From positions 930,001 through 994,000 of the forward strand of contig NC_008391.1 in NCBI RefSeq assembly GCF_000203915.1: 64,000 nt of DNA, given 5' to 3'. Both the position numbers and the translations under genes were made by a program. Under the pieces are notes generated by a model. The model did not search any database, was not told the origin of the DNA, and was given only the letters and a program-made list of their open reading frames with translations. This stretch comes from Burkholderia ambifaria AMMD. GTDB lineage: Bacteria > Pseudomonadota > Gammaproteobacteria > Burkholderiales > Burkholderiaceae. This document shows, one piece after another, positions 43,697-52,382 of this stretch (its first letter is position 1; each line of letters begins with the position of its first letter).

Positions 43697-44097
43697 CCAT
43701 TATTATTTTCATCAGCGCGGGTTTTATCGCCCATCTCAGTCGACCGATCTATGGCCGATGCGATTTCTATGATAGGCCAGACACATTGGACGGCGGCACG
43801 AAAAATATGAATGGCGTTCAATATCGATTCAAGATGTGCGGTACCGGCGGGAACGATCAAGACGCGACCAATGACCAAATAGCATTGGAAGTTTTCAGTG
43901 ATAAAGGAGAACTTCTTGCAAGACGATATTTCGCGGTCAACTGGTATCACGGCGCACTGTTTCATCGACCGTTGAATTACGAGGGCAATCGGGTCCGTTA
44001 TATCGACTTGACCGATGAATCGAGCCCTGAAAAAAAATACCTGTCGATTCCGCCAACCAAATGGGACTGGCTTCGTGCCCGGCTGCCGCTGTTTTGA
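43663..44097 (+). CDS. Small membrane-anchored partner protein
   Basis: A 144-residue protein with one N-terminal hydrophobic segment (~7-25), a type II anchor, and a ~115-residue predicted periplasmic part. The latter has C33 and C59 and the segment Y-F-A-V-N-W-Y-H-G-A-L-F-H-R. It overlaps the DUF6402-like gene by 34 bases and shares its AT-rich composition, so the two came as a unit. Immunity or chaperone-like function is a guess only. I do not recognise the family. Confidence 0.7.
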   Translation: MQTRAIKYIGLAIIIFISAGFIAHLSRPIYGRCDFYDRPDTLDGGTKNMNGVQYRFKMCGTGGNDQDATNDQIALEVFSDKGELLARRYFAVNWYHGALFHRPLNYEGNRVRYIDLTDESSPEKKYLSIPPTKWDWLRARLPLF

Positions 44098-44234
44098 GCC
44101 CGACGAAATAAGACCTCTCGATCATGGCGACATTCTTCTCAATACACGCCATGGACCGAGCCTGTGAAGTATGTCGTTGGCGGCGCAAGGCGCAGCCGCG
44201 TTGCTGCCCCTTGCGCCACCCACCCCACCCTCGC

Positions 44235-45794
44235 TCAAGCCACCCGAAACGCCCCCACCGCCCGCCGCAATCCATCAGCCTGCTCCTCGAGCGACGCAGC
44301 CGCTGCCGCCGCCTGCTCGACCAGCGCCGCGTTCTGCTGCGACACCTGATCCATCTGCGACACCGCGCGGTTCACCTGCTCGATCCCGTCACGCTGCTCG
44401 TTCGACGCGGCCGCGATCTCGGTCATGATGCCCGTCACGCGGCCGATCGCCTGCTGGATGTCCTGCATCGTCGCGCCAGCCACGCCGACCAGCCGCGAAC
44501 CCGTCGCGACACGCTCAACCGACTCGCCGATCAGCGTGCGGATTTCCTTCGCGGCCGAGGCCGAGCGCTGCGCGAGCGTGCGCACTTCCCCCGCGACCAC
44601 CGCGAAGCCACGGCCCTGCTCGCCCGCGCGCGCGGCTTCGACCGCCGCATTCAGCGCGAGGATGTTGGTCTGGAACGCGATGCCCTCGATCGTGCCGATG
44701 ATGTCGGCCACCTTCTGCGAACTCTGGTCGATCTCGTTCATCGTGCCGATCACTTCGCCGACGACGGTCGCGCCGCGCGTCGCGATCTCGCTCGCGGTGT
44801 CCGCGCAGGCCTGCGCCTCGACCGCGTGATCGGCGTTCTGCTTCACGGTCGCCGTCAGCTGTTCCATGCTCGCGGCCGTCTCCTGCAGCGCGGAAGCCTG
44901 CTCCTCGGTGCGCTGCGACAGGTCGGTGTTGCCGGCCGCGATCTGGTGCGTCGCGGTCGAGATCGCTTCGGAACCCTGGCTGACCTGGCGCACCGTATCG
45001 GCGAGGCTGCGCTGCATGCCCGTCACGCCCTTGACCAGTTCTGCCATCTCGTCGCGCGACGACCAGCGCACTTCCGACGTCAGGTCGCCTTCCGACAGGC
45101 GGCGGAAATGCGACAGCAGCCGGTTCACCGGTTGCGTGATCGCGAAATGCAGGCCGACCGCGCAGCCGAAACACGCGGCGAGACCGAACGCAATGCCGGC
45201 GAGCGCGCCCGCGCGCATCCAGCCGTAATAGGTCTGGGCGGTGTCGTAGACCTCCTTGCCGCGTGCGGCCTGGTACGCATCGAGCGCATCGGTCGCCTGC
45301 GTGAGCGCGACCGACAGCGGCGGCGCGACCGTCATCAGCAGCCGGTCGGCATCGTCGCGACGTCCGTCGCGGATCGCGTCCATCAGCGGCTTCAGCGCCT
45401 GCCCGATAAGCGCCTGGCGCGCGGCGTCGAGGCGGGTCGCGAGCGGCCCTTCGTCGCCGTCGTGCGGCATGCCCGCGTAGGTGCGCCACGCGGCGTCGGC
45501 CTTCGCGAGGTAGCTGTCGGCCTTCTTGACGAGATCCGGCACGTCCGGCGCCTCCGGATGCAGCAGCGCGCGGTCGAGCGTGGTCCGCACGATCGTCAGG
45601 TTCAGGCTCGCGGCGGACAGCGCGGTCTTCGCGGCCAGTTGGCGCGTATAGGCCTCGTCGAGCGCACGGTTCGAGCTCTGCATGCCGGTGAGGCCGATCA
45701 GGCCCGACACGACGAGCAGCACGGCGACCAGGCCGAGCGTGGAAAAAATCCGCGTACGGATCGAGAAACGGGAAAACAGGGCGTTCAGGTTCAT
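44235..45794 (-). CDS. Methyl-accepting chemotaxis protein
   Basis: A 519-residue chemoreceptor. TM1 at ~19-37, a Tar-type four-helix periplasmic sensor (~38-185), TM2 (~190-212), HAMP (~213-265) and a cytoplasmic signalling coiled coil. The highly conserved hairpin tip reads G-I-A-F-Q-T-N-I-L-A-L-N-A-A-V-E-A-A-R-A-G-E-Q-G. There is no C-terminal NWxxF tether for CheR/CheB. The ligand is unknown. The ATG at 45794 is preferred to the upstream in-frame start at 45842. Confidence 0.93.
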   Translation of the reverse strand: MNLNALFSRFSIRTRIFSTLGLVAVLLVVSGLIGLTGMQSSNRALDEAYTRQLAAKTALSAASLNLTIVRTTLDRALLHPEAPDVPDLVKKADSYLAKADAAWRTYAGMPHDGDEGPLATRLDAARQALIGQALKPLMDAIRDGRRDDADRLLMTVAPPLSVALTQATDALDAYQAARGKEVYDTAQTYYGWMRAGALAGIAFGLAACFGCAVGLHFAITQPVNRLLSHFRRLSEGDLTSEVRWSSRDEMAELVKGVTGMQRSLADTVRQVSQGSEAISTATHQIAAGNTDLSQRTEEQASALQETAASMEQLTATVKQNADHAVEAQACADTASEIATRGATVVGEVIGTMNEIDQSSQKVADIIGTIEGIAFQTNILALNAAVEAARAGEQGRGFAVVAGEVRTLAQRSASAAKEIRTLIGESVERVATGSRLVGVAGATMQDIQQAIGRVTGIMTEIAAASNEQRDGIEQVNRAVSQMDQVSQQNAALVEQAAAAAASLEEQADGLRRAVGAFRVA

Positions 45795-45960
45795 GACGGG
45801 ACGTGAGCGATGAAAGGTGCCGCGCCAATCGGCGCGCGGCACTCTGGATTACGGTTTGCCTGCGAAAAACTTGAGTCCGGCCCTCTTTCGGGCTGATCGC
45901 GATCAAATTTCCGCCCCGCAATCTTCTGTTACCGGTGCAACAAATCGAGCCCGGGCAGAA

Positions 45961-45990
45961 ATTGACCAGTCAATCAATTGCCTCTATATT
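45961..45990 (+). promoter_or_regulatory. Promoter/operator of the DHA2 efflux gene
   Basis: TTGACC (45962-45967) and TATATT (45985-45990) are spaced by 17 bases, a good sigma-70 promoter. The -35 box is part of a perfect inverted repeat ATTGAC-CA-GTCAAT (45961-45974), which suggests repressor control. A related half site, GGTCAATT, occurs downstream. Confidence 0.72.
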
Positions 45991-46022
45991 CCGGTCAATT
46001 CCCTGCCATGGCAGATATCTCG

Positions 46023-47537
46023 ATGAGAACCGATACCCTTCTTGCTCCGCCGGCCGCCGAAGCGGCCCGCCGCGACACGCCGACCGGGCTGGTGATCGCC
46101 GCGCTGCTGCTCGTCATGCTGCTGTCCGCGCTCGACCAGACGATCGTGTCGACCGCGCTGCCGACGATCGTCGGCGAGCTCGGCGGCCTCGACCAGCTGT
46201 CGTGGGTCGTGACCGCTTACCTGCTGTCGTCGACGGTCGTGCTGCCGCTGTACGGCAAGCTCGGCGACCTGTACGGCCGCAAGATCGTGCTGCAGGCCGC
46301 GATCGTGCTGTTTCTCGCCGGCTCCGCGCTGTGCGGCATCGCGCAGGACATGACGCAGCTGATCGTGCTGCGCGCGCTGCAAGGGCTCGGCGGCGGCGGG
46401 CTGATGGTCGTGACGATGGCCGCGATCGGCGACCTGGTGCCGCCCGATCGCCGTGCGCGCTACCAGGGGATGTTCGGCGGCGTGTATGGCCTCGCGACGA
46501 TCGTCGGGCCGCTGCTCGGCGGCTTCCTGGTCGAACACCTGTCGTGGCGCTGGATCTTCACGATCAACCTGCCGCTCGGCGCGCTCGCGCTCGCGGTGAT
46601 CGGCATCGTGTTCCGGCCGCACACCGCGCACGTGAAGCACCGCATCGACTACATGGGCGCCGCGTTCCTCGCGACGGCCCTCACCTGCGTGATCCTGTTC
46701 ACCAGCGAAGGCGGTTCGCTGCTGCCGTGGTCGTCGCCGCAGCTGTGGATGACGCTCGTGCTCGGGCTGGTCGCGCTCGGCGGCTTCGTCTACGAGGAGC
46801 GGCTCGCGGCCGAGCCGATCATGCCGCTCGAACTGTTCCGCCAGCGCACCTTCGTGCTGATGAGCCTGATCGGCTTCGTCGTCGGCATCGCGCTGTTCGG
46901 TTCGGTCACGTTCATTCCGCTCTATCTGCAAGTCGTGAAGGGCTCGACGCCGTCGCAGGCCGGGATGCAGCTGCTGCCGATGATGGGCGGGATGCTCGCG
47001 ATGTCGATCGCGAGCGGCCGGCTGATCTCGCGGTTCGGCACGTATCGCCCGTTTCCGATCGCGGGGACGCTGATCGGCGGCATCGCGATGGCGCTGCTGT
47101 CGACGCTGTCGCTCGACACGCCGCTGCACACCATGTACGCATACATGGCGCTACTCGGGATCGGGCTCGGCATGGTAATGCCGGTGCTGACGCTCGCCGT
47201 GCAGAACACGGTCGAATTCCGGCACATGGGTGTCGCGACGTCGGGTGCGACGCTGTTCCGCTCGATCGGCGGCTCGCTCGGCGTCGCCGCGTTCGGCGCG
47301 CTGTTCTCGCACGGGCTGCAGTCGCGCCTCGCGCAGGCGCTGCCGGCCGGCACGGAGCTGCCGCCCGCGCTCGGGCCGGCGGCCGTGCACCAGTTGCCGG
47401 AGGCGGTGCGCGCTGCGTACCTGCACGCGTTCGCCGGGTCGCTGCATGTGGTGTATCTGTCGGCGGCGGGCGTGATCGCGATCGCCTTCGTGCTCGCATG
47501 GTTCGTCCAGAGTGCGCCGCTGCGCACGCATCACTGA
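46023..47537 (+). CDS. DHA2-family (EmrB/QacA) multidrug efflux MFS transporter
   Basis: A 504-residue 14-TM proton antiporter. Motif C-type features appear, and D1 is visible in the TM1 sequence L-S-A-L-D-Q-T-I-V-S-T-A-L-P-T-I; motif A is G-K-L-G-D-L-Y-G-R-K. It likely expels toxic compounds. The upstream promoter puts the transcript start near 45997, so I start at ATG 46023 rather than at ATG 46008 or the TTG at 45978; a weak GGCAGA precedes it. It is divergent from the chemoreceptor gene. No TetR or MarR regulator is adjacent. Confidence 0.88.
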   Translation: MRTDTLLAPPAAEAARRDTPTGLVIAALLLVMLLSALDQTIVSTALPTIVGELGGLDQLSWVVTAYLLSSTVVLPLYGKLGDLYGRKIVLQAAIVLFLAGSALCGIAQDMTQLIVLRALQGLGGGGLMVVTMAAIGDLVPPDRRARYQGMFGGVYGLATIVGPLLGGFLVEHLSWRWIFTINLPLGALALAVIGIVFRPHTAHVKHRIDYMGAAFLATALTCVILFTSEGGSLLPWSSPQLWMTLVLGLVALGGFVYEERLAAEPIMPLELFRQRTFVLMSLIGFVVGIALFGSVTFIPLYLQVVKGSTPSQAGMQLLPMMGGMLAMSIASGRLISRFGTYRPFPIAGTLIGGIAMALLSTLSLDTPLHTMYAYMALLGIGLGMVMPVLTLAVQNTVEFRHMGVATSGATLFRSIGGSLGVAAFGALFSHGLQSRLAQALPAGTELPPALGPAAVHQLPEAVRAAYLHAFAGSLHVVYLSAAGVIAIAFVLAWFVQSAPLRTHH

Positions 47538-47630
47538 TCGGCGGGCGGCGACGCGGCACCTCTGCCTGCCCGCCGATCGACATCGCGAGGCGACCCTCGT
47601 CACGACTTTCGGTCGCCGCGCGCTCGGCCG

Positions 47631-48629
47631 TCACGGCAACAGCACCACCCCGCCCGTCGTCTGACGCGACTCCAGCAAACGATGCGCGTCGGCCGCCCGT
47701 TCGAGCGGCAGCCGCGCGCCGATCTCCACGTGCATCCCGTCCGCGAGCCGGTCGAGCGTCGCGCGCGCCGCTTCCCGATACCCCGCGACGTCACGCGCAA
47801 TGAAGCCGAGCACGCTCGGCCGCGCCAGCGCGATCGAGCGGGCCGGGCCCAGTTCGTCGAGATCGATCGTCTGCCGCGCGCCGATCGCGGCAACCTGCCC
47901 GATGCTCGCGACCATCCCGAACGGCCGGACCGCGCCGAGCGTACGCGTCAGCACGTCGCCGCCGATCCCGTCGATCGCATAGTCGACGCCCGCGCCGCCG
48001 CCGAACGCGCGCGCCGCCGCGACGAAATCCTCCTCGCGATAGTCGACCACCGCTTCCGCCCCATGCGCACGCACCAGTGCGGCCTTCGCGGCGGAGCCGA
48101 CCGTCCCGATCACCCGCGCGCCGAGCGCGCGCGCCCACTGCGTCGCCAGCAGCCCGACACCGCCGGCCGCCGCGTGCACGAGCACGGTGTCGCCGGCGCC
48201 GACCTGCCGGACGCGATGCAGCAGCATGTAGACGGTAATCCCTTTCAGCAGCCCGGCCGCGGCCGCGTCGTCGCTCACGCCGTCGGGCACGGGCACCACG
48301 CGCTCGGCGGGCAGCGTGCGCAGGCTCGCGTAGCTGCCGGTCGGCAGCCCCGCATACGCGACGCGCTGGCCGGGAACGAGCGCCGTCACGCCGGGGCCGA
48401 CCGCGTCGACCATGCCGGCTGCCTCGACGCCGAGCGCGTCCGGCAGCGCCGGCAACGGATGCGCGCCGGTCCTGAAATAGATGTCGACGAAATTCACGCC
48501 GATGGCGGTCTGGCGAATCCGCACCTCGCCGGCGCCGGGCGGCGCGACGGGCGCATCGACGCGGCGCAGCACGCCGGCGTCGCCGTAGCGGTCGATCCCG
48601 ATCCGGGTGGCGGTGACAACTTGGGTCAT
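47631..48629 (-). CDS. Zeta-crystallin-type quinone oxidoreductase
   Basis: A 332-residue medium-chain dehydrogenase without zinc ligands. The Rossmann motif is A-A-A-G-G-V-G-L-L-A at ~150-159, and the N-terminal R-I-G-I-D-R-Y-G and V-N-F-V-D-I-Y-x-R-x-G patterns are those of NADPH:quinone reductase (QOR). It reduces quinones with NADPH. ATG 48629 with GAGGA upstream is preferred; an upstream frame begins at 48677. It is divergent from a LysR gene. Confidence 0.9.
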   Translation of the reverse strand: MTQVVTATRIGIDRYGDAGVLRRVDAPVAPPGAGEVRIRQTAIGVNFVDIYFRTGAHPLPALPDALGVEAAGMVDAVGPGVTALVPGQRVAYAGLPTGSYASLRTLPAERVVPVPDGVSDDAAAAGLLKGITVYMLLHRVRQVGAGDTVLVHAAAGGVGLLATQWARALGARVIGTVGSAAKAALVRAHGAEAVVDYREEDFVAAARAFGGGAGVDYAIDGIGGDVLTRTLGAVRPFGMVASIGQVAAIGARQTIDLDELGPARSIALARPSVLGFIARDVAGYREAARATLDRLADGMHVEIGARLPLERAADAHRLLESRQTTGGVVLLP

Positions 48630-48754
48630 GACGTTCCTCGCAATCGAATGAAGTGACACGATCATCCCATCGTGCATAATCGAGCGGAATTCCCGTTACA
48701 CGCCCATCTACTGTGCAAAATTCGACCGATCCGACGCCGGCATCCTCACTGCCG

Positions 48755-49675
48755 ATGAGCTGGGACGACCTCCGCTATTTCCTCGCGGTGATGCGCGGCG
48801 GCAGCCTGTCGGCCGCCGCGCGGGCGCTGCAGGTCCAGCATTCGACGGTCGCCCGGCGCATCGACGCGCTGGAATCCGCGCTCGGCATCCGGCTGTTCGA
48901 CCGGCTGCCGCGCGGCTGGCCGCCGACCGACGAAGGGCTGCATCTCGCCGAGCATGCAGCCCGCGTCGAGGCCGACGTGCATGCGTTCGCGCGCGCCGCG
49001 CAGGGCGCGGCGGCGCTCGATGGCGTCGTGCGCGTGTCGGCGTCGCCGGTATTTGCGAGCCACTTCCTCGCGCCGCGGCTCGCCCGCGCGCAACGCGCGT
49101 GGCCCGCGCTGCGGATCGATCTGATGGGCGAGATGCATGCGGCCAACCTGTACGCACGCGAAGCCGACCTCGCGGTGCGACTGTCGCGACCGAGCGAGCC
49201 GGGACTGGCCGCGCGCCGGCTCGGCACGATGCGCTTCGCGCTGTGCGCGTCGCCCGAGCGGGCCGCCGAGCCGCCCGACACGTGGGCATTCCTCGGCTAC
49301 GACGACGCACTCGCGCAGATGCCGCAACAGCAGTGGCTCGAACGCTTCGCGGCCGGCCGCCGCTTCGCGTTCGTCGCCAACGATCTGGCCGCGCTGCATC
49401 GTGCGTGCGTGGCCGGCGCGGGGATCGCGTTGCTGCCGCGCTTTCTCGTCGACGCACCGGTAATGGACGCGGGCGCCGACGCGGGCGGGCCGGCCTCGGC
49501 CGATCCGTCGCTGCCCGCCACCGCGGCGCTCGTCGAACTCACGGCGGCGCCGCGTTGCGATGTCGAGCGCGAGATCTGGCTCGTCGTCCACCCGGACGTA
49601 CGGCGCTCGCCGCGCGTGCAGCGCGTCGCGGACGCGATCGCCGACGCGGTGCGCGCTGCGGACGGCCACCTCTAA
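48755..49675 (+). CDS. LysR-family transcriptional regulator
   Basis: A 306-residue regulator. It starts with M-S-W-D-D-L-R-Y-F-L-A-V-M-R-G-G-S-L-S-A-A-A-R-A-L, the branch where W-D-D-L-R precedes the HTH. Divergence from the quinone reductase gene (125 bases away) makes that gene the probable target. A GTG at 48713 with no better ribosome-binding site is the alternative start. The co-inducer domain is intact to the C-terminus. Confidence 0.87.
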   Translation: MSWDDLRYFLAVMRGGSLSAAARALQVQHSTVARRIDALESALGIRLFDRLPRGWPPTDEGLHLAEHAARVEADVHAFARAAQGAAALDGVVRVSASPVFASHFLAPRLARAQRAWPALRIDLMGEMHAANLYAREADLAVRLSRPSEPGLAARRLGTMRFALCASPERAAEPPDTWAFLGYDDALAQMPQQQWLERFAAGRRFAFVANDLAALHRACVAGAGIALLPRFLVDAPVMDAGADAGGPASADPSLPATAALVELTAAPRCDVEREIWLVVHPDVRRSPRVQRVADAIADAVRAADGHL

Positions 49676-49767
49676 ACCGGTACGCCGAGCGCGCGACGCC
49701 GCCGATGCCTTTACCGCCCCGCCCAGCGGCCGGCATAGTAGCGGTTTCGTCCCCCCGCTCCGCCACC

Positions 49768-50328
49768 ATGTCCGCTGCTGCCGCCTGCGTCGTCCGCGAC
49801 GCGACCGAGTCCGATCTCGCCGCCATTCACGCGATCTACGCGCACCACGTGCGCCACAGCGTCGCGTCGTTCGAGGAGACGCCGCCCGACGTCGACGAAC
49901 TGCGCGCGCGCCGCGACGCGGTGCTGCGTCACGGGCTGCCCTATCTCGTCGCGGAATGCGATGGCCGCATCGCCGGCTACGCGTATGCGACGCCGTATCG
50001 CACGCGCAGCGCATACCGTCACACGATCGAGGACTCGATCTACATCGACGACGCCCAGCGCGGCCGCGGCATCGGCCGCGCGCTGCTCGCGGCGCTGATC
50101 GCGCGGTGCGAGACCGGCCCGTGGCGACAGATGATCGCGGTGATCGCCGACGGCGGCACCGGCGGCTCGACATCGCTGCACCGCGCATTCGGTTTCGAGG
50201 CGGCGGGCGTGCTGAAGGCGGTCGGTTTCAAGCACGGTCGCTGGATCGATACCGCGCTGATGCAGCGCGCGCTCGGCGACGGCGCACGCACGCTCCCCGC
50301 CTCGCCCGAGCCTGTCGCGTCGCGCTAG
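49768..50328 (+). CDS. GNAT N-acetyltransferase (phosphinothricin-acetyltransferase-like)
   Basis: A 186-residue acetyltransferase. The PAT-type N-terminus reads V-R-D-A-T-E-S-D-L-A-A-I-H-A-I-Y-A-H-H-V, then S-F-E-E-T-P-P. The acetyl-CoA motif is Q-R-G-R-G-I-G-R-A-L-L, and G-F-E-A-A-G-V-L-K-A-V-G-F-K-H-G-R-W near the end is standard for the family. It may acetylate phosphinothricin-like or methionine-derivative compounds; the actual substrate is unknown. It lies nine bases before a MerR gene on the same strand. Start 49768 precedes the family motif. Confidence 0.87.
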   Translation: MSAAAACVVRDATESDLAAIHAIYAHHVRHSVASFEETPPDVDELRARRDAVLRHGLPYLVAECDGRIAGYAYATPYRTRSAYRHTIEDSIYIDDAQRGRGIGRALLAALIARCETGPWRQMIAVIADGGTGGSTSLHRAFGFEAAGVLKAVGFKHGRWIDTALMQRALGDGARTLPASPEPVASR

Positions 50329-50337
50329 AATGGCCGC

Positions 50338-51186
50338 ATGTCAAAACAGACTCCCCCCATGCCGGACGAGGCCGCCGCGAATTCCCGCAACGAGTACACG
50401 GTCGACGAACTCGCGCGCGTGTCCGACACGACCGTGCGCAACGTGCGTGCGTACCAGGATCGCGGGCTGCTCGCGCCGCCCGAGAAGCGCGGGCGCGTCG
50501 GCATCTACGACGACACGCACGTCGCCCGCCTGAAGCTGATCAACCATCTGCTCGCACGCGGCTACACGCTGTCGAACATCCAGGATCTGATCAAGGCGAT
50601 CGACGAAGGTCACGACCTGCGCTCGATCCTCGGCCTGGAAAACGCGATCGGCGGCCGCTGGTCGCACGAACTGCCGAAAACCTATTCGCTCGCCGCCCTC
50701 GCGCAGATGTTCGGCCCGCAGACGGCGTCGCAACTATCGCGCGTGACCGAGCTCGGGCTGCTCGAACGGCACGGCCTGTCGTTCGTCGCGAAAAGCCCCG
50801 CGCTGCTCGAGGCAGCGGCCGCGATGGCGAAGGAAGGCATCCCGCCGCGCGAACTGCTCGACGTGATCAGCCTCGCGCGGCCGCACTTCGACGCGATCGC
50901 GCGGCTGCTCGTCGATCTCGTCGTGAAGCGGCTCGACCGCTACGACGAAGGCACGCTGCCGCCGGTGACCGACGTGCCCGCGCTCGTCGATGCAATCTGG
51001 CGCCTGCGCCCGCTCGCGGCCGTGTTCGTCGAAGGCGAGACGAACCGCGCGCTCGAGAACGCGGCAAGCGCCTATCTCGGTGGGCGCGTCGCGACGATTC
51101 TCGACAAGAAGCTCAGCGACGAGGCGGCGCGGCAATCCGGCGCGACCGATACGTCCGATCCGCAACGCGACGGCGACAAAGCATAG
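50338..51186 (+). CDS. MerR-family transcriptional regulator
   Basis: A 282-residue regulator with the MerR HTH at ~19-48 (Y-T-V-D-E-L-A-R-V-S-D-T-T-V-R-N-V-R-A-Y-Q-D-R-G-L-L), then a coiled-coil and a long ~150-residue C-terminal domain without recognised ligand motif. That length is more than most metal-sensing MerR proteins. It follows the acetyltransferase gene by nine bases and may be co-transcribed. The inducer is unknown. Confidence 0.88.
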   Translation: MSKQTPPMPDEAAANSRNEYTVDELARVSDTTVRNVRAYQDRGLLAPPEKRGRVGIYDDTHVARLKLINHLLARGYTLSNIQDLIKAIDEGHDLRSILGLENAIGGRWSHELPKTYSLAALAQMFGPQTASQLSRVTELGLLERHGLSFVAKSPALLEAAAAMAKEGIPPRELLDVISLARPHFDAIARLLVDLVVKRLDRYDEGTLPPVTDVPALVDAIWRLRPLAAVFVEGETNRALENAASAYLGGRVATILDKKLSDEAARQSGATDTSDPQRDGDKA

Positions 51187-51310
51187 GGCCGTCGCCGTCA
51201 TATTCATATCGGCAATGCTTCGTTTGCGGGCGCGATCGCCCATGCGACGATTCTTCCAACCGGGCGGCACCGGCCGCTCGCCAGAAGACGTTTCGCATGG
51301 AGTTCGTTCG

Positions 51311-52291
51311 ATGATTCGTTTCACCCGCTGGATCACCCGCACCGCCGCCGTCGCGCTCGTGGCGCTCGCCGCCACGTCGACCTTTGCGCAGGGCGGCGCC
51401 GACAAGGTCGTGCGCATCGGCTACCAGAAGGCCGGCCTGCTGTCGATCATCAAGGCACAAGGCTCGCTCGAAGCACGGCTCAAGCCGCTCGGCTATGGCG
51501 TGCAGTGGTTCGAATTCCCCGCCGGCCCGCAGCTGCTCGAGGCGTTGAACGCGAACAGCATCGACTTCGGCTATACGGGCGCGCCGCCGCCCGTGTTCGC
51601 GCAGGCGGCCGGCGTGCGGTTCGTCTATGTCGGCGCGGAGCCGCCGGCCCCGCACAACGAAGCCGTGTTCGTGAAGGCCGATTCGCCGATCCGTTCGGTC
51701 GCCGAGCTGCGCGGCAAGAAGGTCGCGCTGCAGAAAGGCTCGAGCGCGAACTACCTGCTGCTCGAAGCGCTGAAGAAGGCCGGCGTGCGCTACGACGAAA
51801 TCCACCCCGTGTATCTCGCGCCGGCCGACGCGCGCGCGGCGTTCGAGAGCGGCAACGTCGACGCGTGGGTCGTATGGGATCCGTACTATGCGGCCGCGCA
51901 GAATGCGCTGAAGGTACGCACGCTGTCCGACTATACGGGGCTCGCGGCAACGAACAACTTCTACGAAGCGACGCGCGACTTCGCGCAGCAGCATCCGGAC
52001 CTGGTCGGCGCGATCCTGAAACAGGCGCGCGAAACGGGCCAGTGGGTCAACGGGCATCCGGCCGACACGGCCGCGCTGCTCGCGCCGAAGGTCGGCCTGC
52101 CGCAACCGCTCGTCGAGACGTGGATCAAGCGCGTGCCGTTCGGCGCGGTGCCGCTCGACGACCGGATCGTCGCGGCGCAGCAGCGGGTTGCCGATGCGTT
52201 CCATACGGCGAAGTTGATTCCGCAAAAGCTGAGTGTTGCGGAGAATGCGTGGATCGACACGAACGTCGCGAGTGCGCTCGCGGCGAAGTAA
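51311..52291 (+). CDS. Solo sulfonate-type ABC binding protein (SsuA-like)
   Basis: A 326-residue periplasmic protein. The signal peptide ends T-F-A-Q-G (residue ~26). It shows the SsuA/TauA-family patterns R-I-G-Y-Q-K-A-G (near 36), L-N-A-N-S-I-D-F-G-Y-T-G-A-P-P-P and L-R-G-K-K-V-A-L-Q-K-G-S-S-A-N-Y-L. It binds aliphatic sulfonates or a related ligand. No cognate permease or ATPase gene lies in the window, so it must share or borrow transporter parts. It is followed by a clear terminator. Start at 51311; the upstream frame is a shadow of the MerR gene. Confidence 0.88.
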   Translation: MIRFTRWITRTAAVALVALAATSTFAQGGADKVVRIGYQKAGLLSIIKAQGSLEARLKPLGYGVQWFEFPAGPQLLEALNANSIDFGYTGAPPPVFAQAAGVRFVYVGAEPPAPHNEAVFVKADSPIRSVAELRGKKVALQKGSSANYLLLEALKKAGVRYDEIHPVYLAPADARAAFESGNVDAWVVWDPYYAAAQNALKVRTLSDYTGLAATNNFYEATRDFAQQHPDLVGAILKQARETGQWVNGHPADTAALLAPKVGLPQPLVETWIKRVPFGAVPLDDRIVAAQQRVADAFHTAKLIPQKLSVAENAWIDTNVASALAAK

Positions 52292-52311
52292 AGTCAACGC
52301 ACTCGAACGAG

Positions 52312-52342
52312 GCCGACGGACGCCTGCCCGTCGGCTTTTTTT
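52312..52342 (+). terminator. Intrinsic terminator after the sulfonate-type binding protein
   Basis: A perfect 8-base stem (GCCGACGG / CCGTCGGC) with an 8-base loop is followed by TTTTTTT. It also closes the plus-strand unit before the convergent LysR gene ending at 52383. Confidence 0.92.
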
Positions 52343-52382
52343 CTTCTCGAATTGGCGGAAAACGCAGCCGCTCCCTTCTCGA

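Noticed and set aside
42473..44097. Calling the AT-rich pair a proven type VI effector and immunity.
   Set aside because: No VgrG, PAAR or effector catalytic motif is visible; only layout and composition support it.
45978..46022. TTG start (45978) for the DHA2 gene.
   Set aside because: It overlaps the spacer and -10 box of the promoter, so it would not be in the mRNA.
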